Shown: positions 26,186 to 35,502 of the stretch, in pieces
Layout of the letters: the number at the start of each line of letters is the position of its first letter
Position numbering within the stretch: position 1 is the stretch's first letter
Made by a program: the position numbers and the translations under genes
From: Pseudomonas gozinkensis
GTDB taxonomy: Bacteria > Pseudomonadota > Gammaproteobacteria > Pseudomonadales > Pseudomonadaceae
Direction of reading: 5' to 3'
Length of the DNA: 64,000 bases
Assembly (NCBI RefSeq): GCF_014863585.1
Contig: NZ_CP062253.1
Coordinates: forward strand, 1,638,501 to 1,702,500
Notes under the pieces: generated by a model
What the model was told of the DNA's origin: nothing
Database searches by the model: none
The model's input: the letters and a program-made list of their open reading frames with translations, nothing else

Positions 26186-27508
26186 TTAGAACTTCGCTTC
26201 CGCGTCCAGCTGCAGTGTGTTGGTGTCTGCATCACGCTGGGTACGGCTGGAGAAGTCGGCCTTGGTCAGGAAGTAAGTCGCACCGATGGCGAAGTTCTTG
26301 TCGATGTCGTAACCGACCTTGAACTTGTGGCCACGGGAACCGGTGGTGCCGTTGGCGAAGTCCGAATCGGTGAAGGCGCCGACCACAGCGTTGCGCTGCA
26401 CGTCACGATAGTTGTAGTCGAGGTTCAGGCCGAAGACTTTCGACTTGGCACCCACCAGCCAGGCGGTGTCCTGATCGGTCACAGCATCGTTGTTCTTCAC
26501 GTACTGACCGTAGAACGACAGCGGCATTGGCAGGCCGCCGATGTCGACCTGGCTGAAGCCTTCGTACAGACGGAATTCGTTGTCAGCCGAGTTGCCGTTG
26601 ACGGCCAGGGCGCACGGCGTGGAGGTACCGGTGCAACGGCTGTCTTCGTCGTTCTGGTAGGCGTAGACGCTGCCGCCCAGGGTGAGTTTCAGGTTGTCGG
26701 TGATAGCGAAGCGGCTGCCCAACTGGCCAGCGGTCAGGCGCAGGTCGTGACGGAATTGCACGCCGTCGCCGTCGACGTTGTCCTTGAGGTTGTAGTTACC
26801 CAGGCTGCCGAACAGTTCGACGCTGCTGCCCAATGGATACTTGTAGGTAACGGCCAGACCTTCCGGGTTGATGTCGCTGTCCCAGATCACGTCGCCCATG
26901 CTCACCCACGGTTGCAGCATCTTGCCGCCGATGATGTGCAGATTCTTGATTTGATCCGGGTGGTAGTCGATGTAGCCCAGGTCGAGCCAGATCTGCTTCT
27001 TGTCGAAGTAGTTGTCCTGGTCCTGGTTGGTCGAACGGGCGTCGTCGCCGCCGCCGGTGGCGATACGGATGCCGGTGTCGACTTGCGGGTTGATCTCGGT
27101 GTAGGCACCCAGACGGGCACGGATACGCTGGCGATCCTTGTCGCGGCCGCCGTTGTTCGGTTCGCCGTCGATTTTGATGGTTTCCTGACGGATACGTACG
27201 TCGCCCTTGAACTGGGTCTTGGCGGCCCAGGCCAGTTTCTGGTCGAAGCTGCTGAGTTCGTTGGTTTTCTTCGCGGTCGCCGCGATTTGCTCGTTGGTCT
27301 CTTGCTGCGCCTGCTGCGCGATTTGCTGAGCCTTCTGATCCTTGGCCAGTTCAGTTTGCAGTTCTACGTACTGCGCCTGGGAAATCGAACCGTTAGCCTT
27401 GAGCATGTCGAGCAGTTTGGCGTCGACTGCGGCACTGGCCGGTACACTCATGGCCAGCAACAGGCCACCGCACAGGGCCGCCGCAGTTTTCGTGGAAGCA
27501 AGACGCAT
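26186..27508 (-). CDS. Outer-membrane porin with N-terminal coiled coil (Porin_5-like)
   Basis: A 440-aa protein with a signal peptide (MRLASTKTAAALCGG... cleaved after ASA, about residue 27). A helical, Gln-rich coiled coil follows (about 30-85, with QQIAQQAQQETNEQ), then an antiparallel beta-barrel (FKGDVRIRQE onward) ending in the aromatic residue Phe (DAEAKF), the usual BAM signal. Two Cys near 310-320 (SRCTGTSTPC) probably form a loop disulfide. It resembles the putative porin family of pseudomonads. GGAG precedes ATG 27508. Substrate unknown. Confidence 0.85.
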   Translation of the reverse strand: MRLASTKTAAALCGGLLLAMSVPASAAVDAKLLDMLKANGSISQAQYVELQTELAKDQKAQQIAQQAQQETNEQIAATAKKTNELSSFDQKLAWAAKTQFKGDVRIRQETIKIDGEPNNGGRDKDRQRIRARLGAYTEINPQVDTGIRIATGGGDDARSTNQDQDNYFDKKQIWLDLGYIDYHPDQIKNLHIIGGKMLQPWVSMGDVIWDSDINPEGLAVTYKYPLGSSVELFGSLGNYNLKDNVDGDGVQFRHDLRLTAGQLGSRFAITDNLKLTLGGSVYAYQNDEDSRCTGTSTPCALAVNGNSADNEFRLYEGFSQVDIGGLPMPLSFYGQYVKNNDAVTDQDTAWLVGAKSKVFGLNLDYNYRDVQRNAVVGAFTDSDFANGTTGSRGHKFKVGYDIDKNFAIGATYFLTKADFSSRTQRDADTNTLQLDAEAKF

Positions 27509-27789
27509 AGCAATCTCCGAAGATGAAAGGGGATGGCTGAACCATCCTGGGCACAACCGACGTTTTGATGGTCGGAAAACAGTGTCCGGGTAGAACCCGG
27601 CGCTCTAAAAACAGGCGCCAGTATCGCGATGGTTTATGACAGAGCAGTGGCACGATGATGGCAGGTTGATGACGATACAAAACTGCCGTGAACTATTGAT
27701 CTAGAGCGCTGTCGTGCAATCGGGCGTGGGCAACGCCCGGCCGATCAGCGATACTCGCGGTGCGTTCACGCCCGAAAGTGGAGAGGAAA

Positions 27790-28914
27790 ATGCCGCTGCA
27801 ACGCCTGCATAAACTGTCGGAAATTCCAGCGTCCGACTGGGATGTTCTGGTTCCGCAAAACCAGCCGTTTCTGCGCCATGCCTTTCTTTCTTCGCTGGAG
27901 GACAGCGGCAGCGTCGGCCCTCACACGGGCTGGCAAGCGGAGCATTTGCTGCACGTTGAAGCGGGACGTGTAATCGCGGCGTTGCCCGGTTATCGCAAGT
28001 GGCATTCCTACGGCGAATACGTGTTCGATCACGGCTGGGCCGATGCCTGCGCCCGGGCCGGCATCGATTACTACCCCAAATTCCTCAGCGCCGTGCCGTT
28101 CAGCCCGGTGAGCGGCCCACGGTTGTTGGCGGCAAACGTCGAAGACGGATTCGAACTGCTCAAGAGCCTGCCGGGGTATCTGGAGATCGAAGAGCTCTCC
28201 AGCGCCCATATCAACTTCACCGACGCGTTCACCGATGCCGCCATGGCTGAACAGCCGGGCTGGCTGCAACGCATCGGCTGTCAGTACCACTGGCAGAATC
28301 GCGGCTACCGCGACTTTCAGGACTTCCTCGACGTGCTCAGCTCGCGCAAGCGCAAGCAGATGCGCAAGGAACGCGAGCAGGTGGCGGGGCAGGGCTTCGA
28401 GTTCCAATGGCTGGAAGGCCGGGAGCTGGACGAGGCGCAGTGGGATTTTGTCTACGCCTGTTACGCCAACACCTATGCGGTGCGCCGGCAGGCGCCGTAC
28501 CTGACCCGGGAATTCTTCAGCCTGCTGGCCGAGCGCATGCCGGAATCGATCCGCGTGGTCCTGGCCCGGCAGGGCTCACGGCCGGTGGCGATGGCGTTCA
28601 GTCTGGTGGGCGGCGACAGCTTTTACGGACGCTACTGGGGATGCCTGGCCGAGTTCGACCGGCTGCACTTCGAGACCTGTTTCTATCAGGGCATGGACTA
28701 TGCGATCGACAATGGATTTCAACGTTTCGATGCCGGTGCCCAAGGCGAGCACAAACTGATTCGCGGCTTCGAACCGGTGATCACCCATTCCTGGCATTAC
28801 CTGCGCCATCCCGGTTTGAAAGCCGCGGTCAAAGACTTCCTGCACCAGGAGCGCGCCGGTGTACTGGCCTATGCCGAAGAAGCAAGAGCAGCCTTGCCCT
28901 ATCGTCAGGCCTAG
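27790..28914 (+). CDS. DUF482 / FemAB-like GNAT family protein
   Basis: A 374-aa protein of the DUF482 (PF04339) type. Visible landmarks are FLRHAFLSSLEDSGS near the start, ALPGYRKWHSYGEYVFDHGWA, SSRKRKQMRKEREQVAGQG, and the C-terminal half MAFSLVGGDSFYGRYWGCLAE, CFYQGMDYAIDNGF and AQGEHKLIRGFEP, typical of this family. It is predicted to be an acyltransferase with tandem GNAT folds; the acceptor is not known. Start chosen at ATG 27790 behind GAGAGGAA. It is a single gene ahead of a REPIN. Confidence 0.85.
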   Translation: MPLQRLHKLSEIPASDWDVLVPQNQPFLRHAFLSSLEDSGSVGPHTGWQAEHLLHVEAGRVIAALPGYRKWHSYGEYVFDHGWADACARAGIDYYPKFLSAVPFSPVSGPRLLAANVEDGFELLKSLPGYLEIEELSSAHINFTDAFTDAAMAEQPGWLQRIGCQYHWQNRGYRDFQDFLDVLSSRKRKQMRKEREQVAGQGFEFQWLEGRELDEAQWDFVYACYANTYAVRRQAPYLTREFFSLLAERMPESIRVVLARQGSRPVAMAFSLVGGDSFYGRYWGCLAEFDRLHFETCFYQGMDYAIDNGFQRFDAGAQGEHKLIRGFEPVITHSWHYLRHPGLKAAVKDFLHQERAGVLAYAEEARAALPYRQA

Positions 28915-28921
28915 ATTCCAA

Positions 28922-29012
28922 TGTGGGAACGAGCTTGCTCGCGAAAGGTTGGTATCAGTCAATGTTTGCCGCATTGACACATCGCTTTTCGCGAGCAAGC
29001 TCGCTCCCACAG
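28922..29012. repeat. REPIN-type inverted repeat
   Basis: Arms TGTGGGAACGAGCTTGCTCG and CGAGCAAGCTCGCTCCCACA around a spacer with ATCAGTCAATGTTTGCCGCA, between convergent genes. Confidence 0.85.
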
Positions 29013-29016
29013 GAGA

Positions 29017-29712
29017 TTAGTTGTCTTCCTTGCCCAGCCAGCGATAGAGCACGCCGCCAACCACCGCACCGAGCAGTGGCGCGACCCAGAACATCCACAA
29101 CTGCGCGATAGCCCAGCCGCCGACCATCAGTGCCGGACCCGTGCTGCGGGCCGGGTTGACCGAGGTGTTGGTCACCGGGATCGAGATGAGGTGGATCAGC
29201 GTCAGGGCCAGACCGATGGCGATCGGTGCCAGTCCTGCCGGGGCGCGCTTGTCGGTGGCGCCGAGGATGATCACTACGAACATGGCAGTCATCACCAGCT
29301 CTGTGACGAAGCCCGCGGCCATCGAGTATTTGCCCGGTGAGTGTTCGCCATAGCCGTTTGAGGCAAGGCCTGCGGCGATGTCGAAACCTTCCTTGCCGCT
29401 GGCGATGTGGTAGAGCAGGGCCGCTGCCAGAATCCCGCCGATCACCTGGGCGATGATGTAGGCGGGCAGTTCCTTGGCCGGGAACCGACCGCCGACGAAC
29501 AGGCCGACGGACACGGCCGGGTTGAGGTGGCATCCGCTGATGTGGCCGATGGCAAAGGCCATGGTCAGCACCGTCAGACCAAACGCCAGGGCCACCCCCA
29601 GCACGCCGATTCCCAAAGGTGAAGACGCGGCGATCACCGCACTGCCGCATCCGCCCAACACTAACCAGAACGTACCCAGCAACTCAGTGACTGAACGTTT
29701 GAACAGAGACAT
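29017..29712 (-). CDS. aqpZ: Aquaporin Z
   Basis: A 231-aa aquaporin, the same length as E. coli AqpZ. Both NPA boxes are present: HLNPAVSVG (about 61-69) and SVNPARSTG (about 184-192). The aromatic/arginine filter residues fit a water channel (Arg of NPARS, His of LIHLISIP, Phe near the start of TM2). Six transmembrane helices plus two half-helices. ATG 29712 gives the standard [17 protein letters not shown] start. Single gene; water flux in osmotic shifts is the expected role. Confidence 0.95.
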   Translation of the reverse strand: MSLFKRSVTELLGTFWLVLGGCGSAVIAASSPLGIGVLGVALAFGLTVLTMAFAIGHISGCHLNPAVSVGLFVGGRFPAKELPAYIIAQVIGGILAAALLYHIASGKEGFDIAAGLASNGYGEHSPGKYSMAAGFVTELVMTAMFVVIILGATDKRAPAGLAPIAIGLALTLIHLISIPVTNTSVNPARSTGPALMVGGWAIAQLWMFWVAPLLGAVVGGVLYRWLGKEDN

Positions 29713-29840
29713 GAGAGAGTCCTTGATAGACGTGCTATCGAGACTGCATCGAGTGGTGCGTCCCTGCAGACTTACGACAGGTTCCGTTCCGGAGCCTTGG
29801 ATCAGTACAGCAGGGATTTTGCGGATTTCCAGCAGGCGAT

Positions 29841-29885
29841 AAAAAACCGCCAGAGCCCGTGGGTAAAGGGCTCTGGCGGTTTTTT
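29841..29885. terminator. Bidirectional terminator between the ABC exporter and aqpZ
   Basis: The arm at 29841-29858 (AAAAAACCGCCAGAGCCC) pairs exactly with 29868-29885 (GGGCTCTGGCGGTTTTTT) around a 9-nt loop. On the minus strand it would end the ABC gene's transcript before aqpZ. Confidence 0.9.
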
Positions 29886-29895
29886 TCTTCCTGTT

Positions 29896-29926
29896 GATCG
29901 TTCCCACGCGGAGCGTGGGAATGATC
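29896..29926. repeat. Minimal 31-nt copy of the GATCGTTCCCACGC repeat
   Basis: GATCGTTCCCACGC and its complement GCGTGGGAATGATC meet almost directly. This is the outer shell of the elements at 2101, 23617 and 58978 without their inner part. Confidence 0.75.
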
Positions 29927-29937
29927 AGTAGCGCGAT

Positions 29938-31770
29938 TCAATCGATACCGACAAACCCTCCGGTCTGGTGCGCCCACAACCGCGCATACAACCCGCCATG
30001 GGCCAGCAGTTCGGCATGGTTGCCGCTTTCGGCGATCTTGCCGTTTTCCAGCACTACCAGCCGGTCCATGCGGGCAATGGTCGAGAGGCGGTGGGCGATG
30101 GCGATCACGGTCTTGCCCTGCATCAGGGTTTCCAGGCTTTCCTGGATCGCCGCTTCGACTTCCGAGTCCAGCGCCGAGGTCGCTTCGTCCATGATCAGGA
30201 TCGGTGCGTCCTTGAGCAGTACCCGCGCAATCGCGATCCGCTGACGCTGACCACCGGACAGTTTCACCCCGCGTTCGCCGACATGCGCGTCGAATCCGGT
30301 GCGTCCTTCGGCATCCGACAGCAGCGGAATGAACTCATCGGCGCGGGCCTTGCGCACCGCTTCCCAGAGTTCGGCGTCGGTGGCGTCGGGCTTGCCGTAC
30401 AGCAAGTTGTCGCGGATCGAGCGATGCAGCAGCGAGGTGTCCTGGGTGATCATGCCGATCCGTGCGCGCAGGCTTTCCTGGCCGACTTCGGCGATGTTCT
30501 GGCCGTCGATCAGGATCCGTCCGCCCTCGACGTCATACAGGCGCAACAGCAGGTTGACCAAAGTCGATTTGCCGGCGCCGGACGGGCCGATCAAACCGAT
30601 TTTCTCGCCCGGTTTGATGGTCAGGTTGAGGTCGCCGATGATGCCTTTCTTCTTGCCGTAGTGAAAATCCACGTGCTCGAAACGCACTTCGCCACGGGCT
30701 ACGGCCAGCGGTCTGGCCTGCTCCCGGTCGGTGACGCTGACGGGTTGCGAGATGGTCTGCAGACCGTCCTGAACCATGCCGATGTTTTCGAAGATCCCGG
30801 TGACCACCCACATGATCCAGCCGGACATGTTGACGATGCGGATCACCAGGCCGGTGGCCAGAGCGATCGCACCGACGCTGATCAGCGACTGCGTCCACAG
30901 CCACAGGGCCAGCGCCGTGGTGCCGACGATCAGCAGACCGTTCATGGTGGTGATGGCCACGTCCATGCTGGTAACCACGCGACCGGCCAGTTGGGCTTTT
31001 TCGGTCTGTTCCTGGATCGCTTCGCGGGCGTAGTGCTGTTCGAAGTTGGTGTGGGCGAACAGCTTCAGGGTGGCGATGTTGGTGTAGCCGTCGACGATCC
31101 GGCCCATCAACTTCGAGCGCGCATCAGAGGCTTCCACCGAGCGGTCCTTGACCCGTGGCACGAAGTAATAGAGTGCGCCGATGTAGGCGGCGATCCACGT
31201 CAGCAGCGGGATCATCAGGCGCCAGTCGGCTTCGGCGAACAGCACCAGCGAACTGATCGCGTAGATCAGCACATGCCACAGCGCATCCACCGCTTGCACG
31301 GCGGAATCGCGCAGCGAGTTGCCGGTCTGCATGATGCGCTGGGCAATGCGTCCGGCGAAGTCGTTCTGGAAGAAATTCAGGCTCTGCTTGAGCACGTAAC
31401 TGTGGTTCTGCCAGCGAATCATGCTGGTCATGCTCGGGCTCAGGGTCTGGTGTACGAGCATGTCGTGCAGTGCCAGGAACAGAGGGCGCAGCAGCAACGC
31501 CACCACCGCCATCCACGCCAGTTCGGCGCCGTGCACTTTGAAGAAGTCTGCGTTTGGCGTGCCTTGGGCGAGGTCGATGATGCGGCTCAGGTAACTGAAC
31601 AGCGCCACTTCGATCAAGGCACCGAACAGGCCGACGATCAGCAGGGCGGCGAAACTCGGCCAGACCTGCTTCAGGTAATAGGTATAGAAGGGCAGAACGC
31701 GGTCCGGCGGGGATGCCGTCGGGGCATCGCGGAATATGTCGATCAGTTGTTCGAAACGGCGATAGAGCAT
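29938..31770 (-). CDS. ABC exporter, fused permease and ATPase
   Basis: A 610-aa half-transporter. Six transmembrane helices lie within about 30-330. The nucleotide-binding domain (about 355-600) has Walker A GPSGAGKSTL, the Q-loop MITQDTSLL, signature LSGGQRQRIAIAR and Walker B ILIMDEATSALDS, followed by the H-loop IAHRLS. It should act as a homodimer exporting a lipid or hydrophobic compound. Order with ppiA, a hydrolase and a LysR gene matches what I recall as PA3228-PA3225 in P. aeruginosa. Specific substrate unknown. Confidence 0.92.
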   Translation of the reverse strand: MLYRRFEQLIDIFRDAPTASPPDRVLPFYTYYLKQVWPSFAALLIVGLFGALIEVALFSYLSRIIDLAQGTPNADFFKVHGAELAWMAVVALLLRPLFLALHDMLVHQTLSPSMTSMIRWQNHSYVLKQSLNFFQNDFAGRIAQRIMQTGNSLRDSAVQAVDALWHVLIYAISSLVLFAEADWRLMIPLLTWIAAYIGALYYFVPRVKDRSVEASDARSKLMGRIVDGYTNIATLKLFAHTNFEQHYAREAIQEQTEKAQLAGRVVTSMDVAITTMNGLLIVGTTALALWLWTQSLISVGAIALATGLVIRIVNMSGWIMWVVTGIFENIGMVQDGLQTISQPVSVTDREQARPLAVARGEVRFEHVDFHYGKKKGIIGDLNLTIKPGEKIGLIGPSGAGKSTLVNLLLRLYDVEGGRILIDGQNIAEVGQESLRARIGMITQDTSLLHRSIRDNLLYGKPDATDAELWEAVRKARADEFIPLLSDAEGRTGFDAHVGERGVKLSGGQRQRIAIARVLLKDAPILIMDEATSALDSEVEAAIQESLETLMQGKTVIAIAHRLSTIARMDRLVVLENGKIAESGNHAELLAHGGLYARLWAHQTGGFVGID

Positions 31771-31858
31771 CAGATAACCGCCCGGAGCACGGGCTCTCCT
31801 TTTATCGGTTTGAGCGGCGCGGTGTTCAACCGTCGCCGCTCGATATGCCCTGTAAAGC

Positions 31859-32422
31859 TTAGTCGATGCGCTTGGCCGACTTGATGATCACAGGGTCGAC
31901 CGGCACGTTTTGCATGCCCTGTTTGGTGGTGGTCTGGGAGTTGACGATGATATCGACCACATCCATGCCCTTGACCACTTTGGCGAACACTGCGTAACCG
32001 GCGTCGCGGCCCGGATCGAGGAACGCGTTGTCGGCAACGTTGATGAAGAACTGGCTGGTGGCCGAGTTTGGATCGGAAGTACGGGCCATCGACAGGGTGC
32101 CGCGAACGTTATGCAGACCGTTGCTGGCTTCGTTCTTGATCGGCGCCTTGGTGTCTTTCTGTTGCATTTGCTGGGTGAAGCCGCCGCCCTGAGCCATGAA
32201 GCCCGGAATCACGCGGTGGAAAATGGTGTTGGTGTAGAAACCGCTGTCGACGTACTCGAGGAAGTTCTTGGTACTGATCGGCGCCTTGACCGGGTCCAGT
32301 TCGATTTCGATGGTGCCATTGGTGGTCACCAGTTCGACGTGTGGCGCCTTGGCCGGCGTGGCCGCCATCAGGTTGGCAGCGAACAGCACGGTGCCGGCGG
32401 CGAGGGCAAGTTTTTTCAGCAT
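31859..32422 (-). CDS. ppiA: Periplasmic peptidyl-prolyl cis-trans isomerase (cyclophilin)
   Basis: A 187-aa cyclophilin with a signal peptide ([20 protein letters not shown], cleaved near residue 21). The active-site segment [16 protein letters not shown] (about 67-82) supplies the catalytic Arg; [21 protein letters not shown] (positions about 113-133) supplies the hydrophobic pocket Phe. It folds proline-containing proteins in the periplasm. It lies 88 bases upstream of the ABC gene and four bases from the hydrolase stop, suggesting one transcript hydrolase-ppiA-ABC. Confidence 0.95.
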   Translation of the reverse strand: MLKKLALAAGTVLFAANLMAATPAKAPHVELVTTNGTIEIELDPVKAPISTKNFLEYVDSGFYTNTIFHRVIPGFMAQGGGFTQQMQQKDTKAPIKNEASNGLHNVRGTLSMARTSDPNSATSQFFINVADNAFLDPGRDAGYAVFAKVVKGMDVVDIIVNSQTTTKQGMQNVPVDPVIIKSAKRID

Positions 32423-32425
32423 GGG

Positions 32426-33229
32426 TCAGTGATCCTGAGGGTGATTATTCGCTGTGGCAAGGAACTCCAGCAGCGTTTGATTGAAGCGTTCGGGCTGATC
32501 GAGCGGGGTGGCGTGGCGCGAATCGGCGATCACCACCAGCCGCGCATCGGGCAGCAGTCTGACATAGGTTTCTTTCAGCGAAACGGGGGTGTAGTCCCGG
32601 TCGGCGCTGACGACGAGGGTTGGACAGGTGACCCGGGAAAGTCGTTCCTGGACCCCCCAGCCAACAATCGCATCGAAGCTGGCGAGATAAGCACGTTTGT
32701 CGTTTTTTGCCCAGCGCTCTGCCATCTTCTGGCGCAAATCCGCCTGCTCCGGTTTGGGGAACAGCTTGGCACCAAGGGCTTTGCCGATGGTGGCGAGGCT
32801 GAGCAGGCGCATCAGGCTCCAGCGCTTGAACCACTGCCAGTAATCGTCGCGGCTGCGCACCTTGACCTCGGGCGCGCTGTTGACGATGGTCAGGCTCTTG
32901 AGCATCCGGGGCTGATCGACCGCAAACTGAAAGCCGATCATGCCGCCCATGGACAGTCCGGCGTAGTGCACGGGGCCGAGCTTGAGATGCTCGATCAGGG
33001 CGACGATGTCGGCGCTGAACCCGGCGATGCTGTAGCGCTCGCGGGGCTTGTCGGAGCGGCCGTGACCGCGCACATCCGGGACGATCACCCGGTAGTGCGC
33101 GGCCAGGGCGGGAATCTGCATTTCCCAGTCCAGGGTGCTGGAGCCCAGACCGTGAACCAGCAGCAACGGATCGCCGTGGCCATATTCCTCGTAGTGCAGT
33201 TTGCAACCTTCATGCTCGAAATACGCCAT
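32426..33229 (-). CDS. Alpha/beta hydrolase
   Basis: A 267-aa alpha/beta hydrolase. The oxyanion motif LLVHGLGSSTLDW (about 22-34), nucleophile elbow GLSMGGM (Ser about 94), the acid Asp in VSADRDYTPV (about 210) and the terminal His in ADSRHATPLDQP (about 238) make a complete Ser-Asp-His triad. It resembles 3-oxoadipate enol-lactonase-like esterases, but there is no aromatic catabolic gene nearby, so substrate is open. It begins 14 bases after the LysR stop on the same strand. Confidence 0.9.
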   Translation of the reverse strand: MAYFEHEGCKLHYEEYGHGDPLLLVHGLGSSTLDWEMQIPALAAHYRVIVPDVRGHGRSDKPRERYSIAGFSADIVALIEHLKLGPVHYAGLSMGGMIGFQFAVDQPRMLKSLTIVNSAPEVKVRSRDDYWQWFKRWSLMRLLSLATIGKALGAKLFPKPEQADLRQKMAERWAKNDKRAYLASFDAIVGWGVQERLSRVTCPTLVVSADRDYTPVSLKETYVRLLPDARLVVIADSRHATPLDQPERFNQTLLEFLATANNHPQDH

Positions 33230-33243
33230 CGGTGAACTCCGTG

Positions 33244-34167
33244 TCAGGCTTGTTCGGGGGCGGCGAACGGTGCGTCCAGCGGCAAGGTGTCGAAGGTGCG
33301 CAGCAGTTCGACGAGGATCTGCGAGGCCGGGCCCAGCGGTTTGTCCTTGTTCGAGTACAGATAGAAGCTCGGATTGCGGCTGCCGCCCTGGTCCAACGGT
33401 AGCAGCTTGAGCAGGCCTTCTTTCAACTCCCGTTCGATCATGTGCCGTGGCAGCCAGGCGAAGCCCAGACCGCTGGAGACAAAATTGGCGGCGGTAGCGA
33501 GACTGCCGACGGTCCAGCGCTGTTCGGCGCCAAGCCAGCCGACGTCCCGGGGTTGCTGGCGGCCGGAGTCGCGGATCACCACTTGCATCTGGGTTTCCAG
33601 GTCCTGGAAATTCAGCTCGCGGTTCAGCCGATGCAGGGCGTGTTCGGGGTGAGCGACGGCGACGAACTCCACGTCGCTCAATTCCGCACCGAGGTAACCG
33701 GGAATGCTCAGGCCGGTGATGGCCAGGTCGGCCACGCCTTCGAGCAGCACTTCTTCTACGCCCGACAGCACTTCCTCACGCAGACGCACGCGGCAACCAC
33801 GACTTTGCGGCATGAACGCGGTCAGGGCGCGGACGAGGCGGGCGCTGGGGTAGGCCGCGTCGACCACCAGCCGCACTTCGGCTTCCCAACCCTGCTCCAT
33901 GTGATGGGCGAGGTCTTCCAGCTGGCTGGCCTGTTTCACCAGTTGCCGCGAGCGGCGCAGCAGCACGCCGCCGGCTTCGGTCAGCACCGCCTTGCGGCCG
34001 TCGATGCGCAGCAGCGGCACGCCGAGCTGATCCTGCATGCGGGCGACGGTGTAACTCACCGACGATTGCGAGCGATGCAGGGCCTCGGCGGCCTGGGCGA
34101 ATCCGCCGTGGTCGACCACGGCCTGCAACGTTCGCCATTGATCAAGGGTCACGCGGGGCGCTTTCAT
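33244..34167 (-). CDS. LysR-family transcriptional regulator (PA3225-type)
   Basis: A 307-aa LysR protein. The DNA-binding helix-turn-helix is in residues about 1-62 (VTLDQWRTLQAVVDHGGFAQ and SQSSVSYTVARMQDQLG). The effector domain follows. ATG 34167 is chosen because GAGGAGC precedes it closely. By position it corresponds to P. aeruginosa PA3225 next to azoR3, reported to affect efflux-pump expression; that equivalence is from memory. It is first in the LysR-hydrolase-ppiA-ABC row and divergent from a small secreted protein gene only 49 bases away. Confidence 0.9.
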   Translation of the reverse strand: MKAPRVTLDQWRTLQAVVDHGGFAQAAEALHRSQSSVSYTVARMQDQLGVPLLRIDGRKAVLTEAGGVLLRRSRQLVKQASQLEDLAHHMEQGWEAEVRLVVDAAYPSARLVRALTAFMPQSRGCRVRLREEVLSGVEEVLLEGVADLAITGLSIPGYLGAELSDVEFVAVAHPEHALHRLNRELNFQDLETQMQVVIRDSGRQQPRDVGWLGAEQRWTVGSLATAANFVSSGLGFAWLPRHMIERELKEGLLKLLPLDQGGSRNPSFYLYSNKDKPLGPASQILVELLRTFDTLPLDAPFAAPEQA

Positions 34168-34216
34168 CAATAGCTCCTCTTGTCCTAAGCTGGCGGTCCC
34201 CCATGGAGACTGCCGA

Positions 34217-34531
34217 ATGAAAAAATTCTGTTGTGTGTTGCTGGCGCTGCTTCCGCTGACTGCGTTCGCGTACCCGATCGATGTGGAAAAGGACCTCAAC
34301 GGCCTGAAGATCGACTACAACGCGTTCGACACCGATAACGACATCGGCTCCATCCAGGTCAACAACTACGGCGACGTCGACGCGACCTGCAAGGTGGTGT
34401 TCACCAACGGCCCGGAAGCGCCGCGCACCCGCAACATCGAGGTGGCTGCGGGCAAGCATAAAAACGCCACGGCCAAGTTCACCCGGACCATCATCAAGCT
34501 GCGCATCAAGCTGAGCTGCACCCCGAAATAG
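34217..34531 (+). CDS. Small secreted protein of unknown function
   Basis: A 104-aa protein with a signal peptide (KKFCCVLLALLPLTAFA, cleaved before YPIDVEKD). The mature part is polar, with a single pair of Cys (ATCKVVF and LSCTPK) likely to form a disulfide, and a basic C-terminal third. It has been labelled 3-phosphoglycerate kinase in some pseudomonad annotations, which this short, kinase-less protein cannot be. It is divergent from the LysR gene and upstream of azoR. Confidence 0.8.
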   Translation: MKKFCCVLLALLPLTAFAYPIDVEKDLNGLKIDYNAFDTDNDIGSIQVNNYGDVDATCKVVFTNGPEAPRTRNIEVAAGKHKNATAKFTRTIIKLRIKLSCTPK

Positions 34532-34539
34532 CGTCACGG

Positions 34540-34565
34540 CCCTGTGGGGGCGGGCTCCCACAGGG
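34540..34565. terminator. Stem-loop after the small secreted protein gene
   Basis: CCCTGTGGG (34540-34548) pairs with CCCACAGGG (34557-34565). The core GGGGGCGGGCTCCCACAGG is a fragment of the REP arm, so this may be a solitary REP acting as transcript end. No T tract follows. Confidence 0.5.
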
Positions 34566-34690
34566 TATGGCTTGCATCTAAACGAATTTTTCGATGCTTT
34601 GCAGCAATTATTTGCGCTTTTTCATCGATACGACTCTGTTTAACCTTCACTCCATCGACTTACAACATTCTCGGATGGAGGCTACACAAC

Positions 34691-35290
34691 ATGTCCCGCG
34701 TTCTGATCATCGAAAGCAGCGCCCGCCAGCAAGACTCGGTTTCCCGTCAACTGACCCAGACCTTTATCAGTCAGTGGAAAGCGGCGCATCCGGCCGATCA
34801 GATCACCGTACGTGACCTCGCCGTGAACCCGGTGCCGCACCTGGACATCAACCTGCTGGGTGGCTGGATGAAATCCGCCGAGCAGCGCAACGACAGCGAG
34901 CAGTCCTCGCTGGACCGTTCCAACGAATTGACCGATGAATTGCTGGCTGCCGACGTGCTGGTGATGGCCGCGCCGATGTACAACTTCGCCATTCCGAGCA
35001 CCCTGAAAGCCTGGCTCGACCACGTACTGCGTGCCGGTGTGACCTTCAAGTACACCGAAACCGGCCCGCAAGGCCTGCTCAGCGGCAAGCGTGCCTACGT
35101 GCTGACCGCTCGCGGCGGCATCTACGCCGGCGGTCCGGCCGACCATCAGGAACCGTACCTGCGTCAGGTGATGGGTTTCATCGGCATCCACGACGTGACC
35201 TTCATTCACGCCGAAGGGATGAACCTGGGCGGCGACTTCCAGGAGAAGGGCCTCAACCAGGCCAACGCCAAACTGTCCCAGGTCGCTTGA
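34691..35290 (+). CDS. azoR: FMN-dependent NADH-azoreductase
   Basis: A 199-aa flavodoxin-fold quinone/azo reductase. The FMN phosphate loop IIESSARQQDSVSRQL (about 6-21), the MAAPMYNFAIPSTLKAWLDH segment (about 93-112) with the conserved PMYNF, and the ARGGIYAGG loop (about 140-148) are all intact. AzoR proteins reduce quinones and azo dyes at the expense of NAD(P)H. Position next to the LysR/hydrolase/ppiA/ABC row fits azoR3 of P. aeruginosa. A terminator follows about 110 bases downstream. Confidence 0.93.
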   Translation: MSRVLIIESSARQQDSVSRQLTQTFISQWKAAHPADQITVRDLAVNPVPHLDINLLGGWMKSAEQRNDSEQSSLDRSNELTDELLAADVLVMAAPMYNFAIPSTLKAWLDHVLRAGVTFKYTETGPQGLLSGKRAYVLTARGGIYAGGPADHQEPYLRQVMGFIGIHDVTFIHAEGMNLGGDFQEKGLNQANAKLSQVA

Positions 35291-35398
35291 TATGTTAATC
35301 GCCAGATAATCGCCGATTGTTCTAGTGACCTGGCGCAACCCCTTCAAGGCTCTACGCGCATCGAACCTCCCTTTGCACTTGTTGCTCCTGAGTGCTGT

Positions 35399-35437
35399 AG
35401 CCCGATTGAACGCTTTAGCGAGATCGGGCTTTTTTTT
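35399..35437 (+). terminator. Rho-independent terminator
   Basis: AGCCCGAT (35399-35406) pairs with ATCGGGCT (35423-35430) and is followed by eight T residues. It ends the azoR transcript before the next gene. Confidence 0.88.
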
Positions 35438-35502
35438 GCCCGGGATTTAGCGATGGCCGGCAAAAAACGCTATCGTCGCCGCCATTCGAAATCGAGGCGA
35501 GC

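Noticed and set aside
31812..31841. Stem GAGCGGCG...CGCCGCTC between ppiA and the ABC gene as a terminator
   Set aside because: It has a bulge and no T tract in either direction; the genes are probably co-transcribed.
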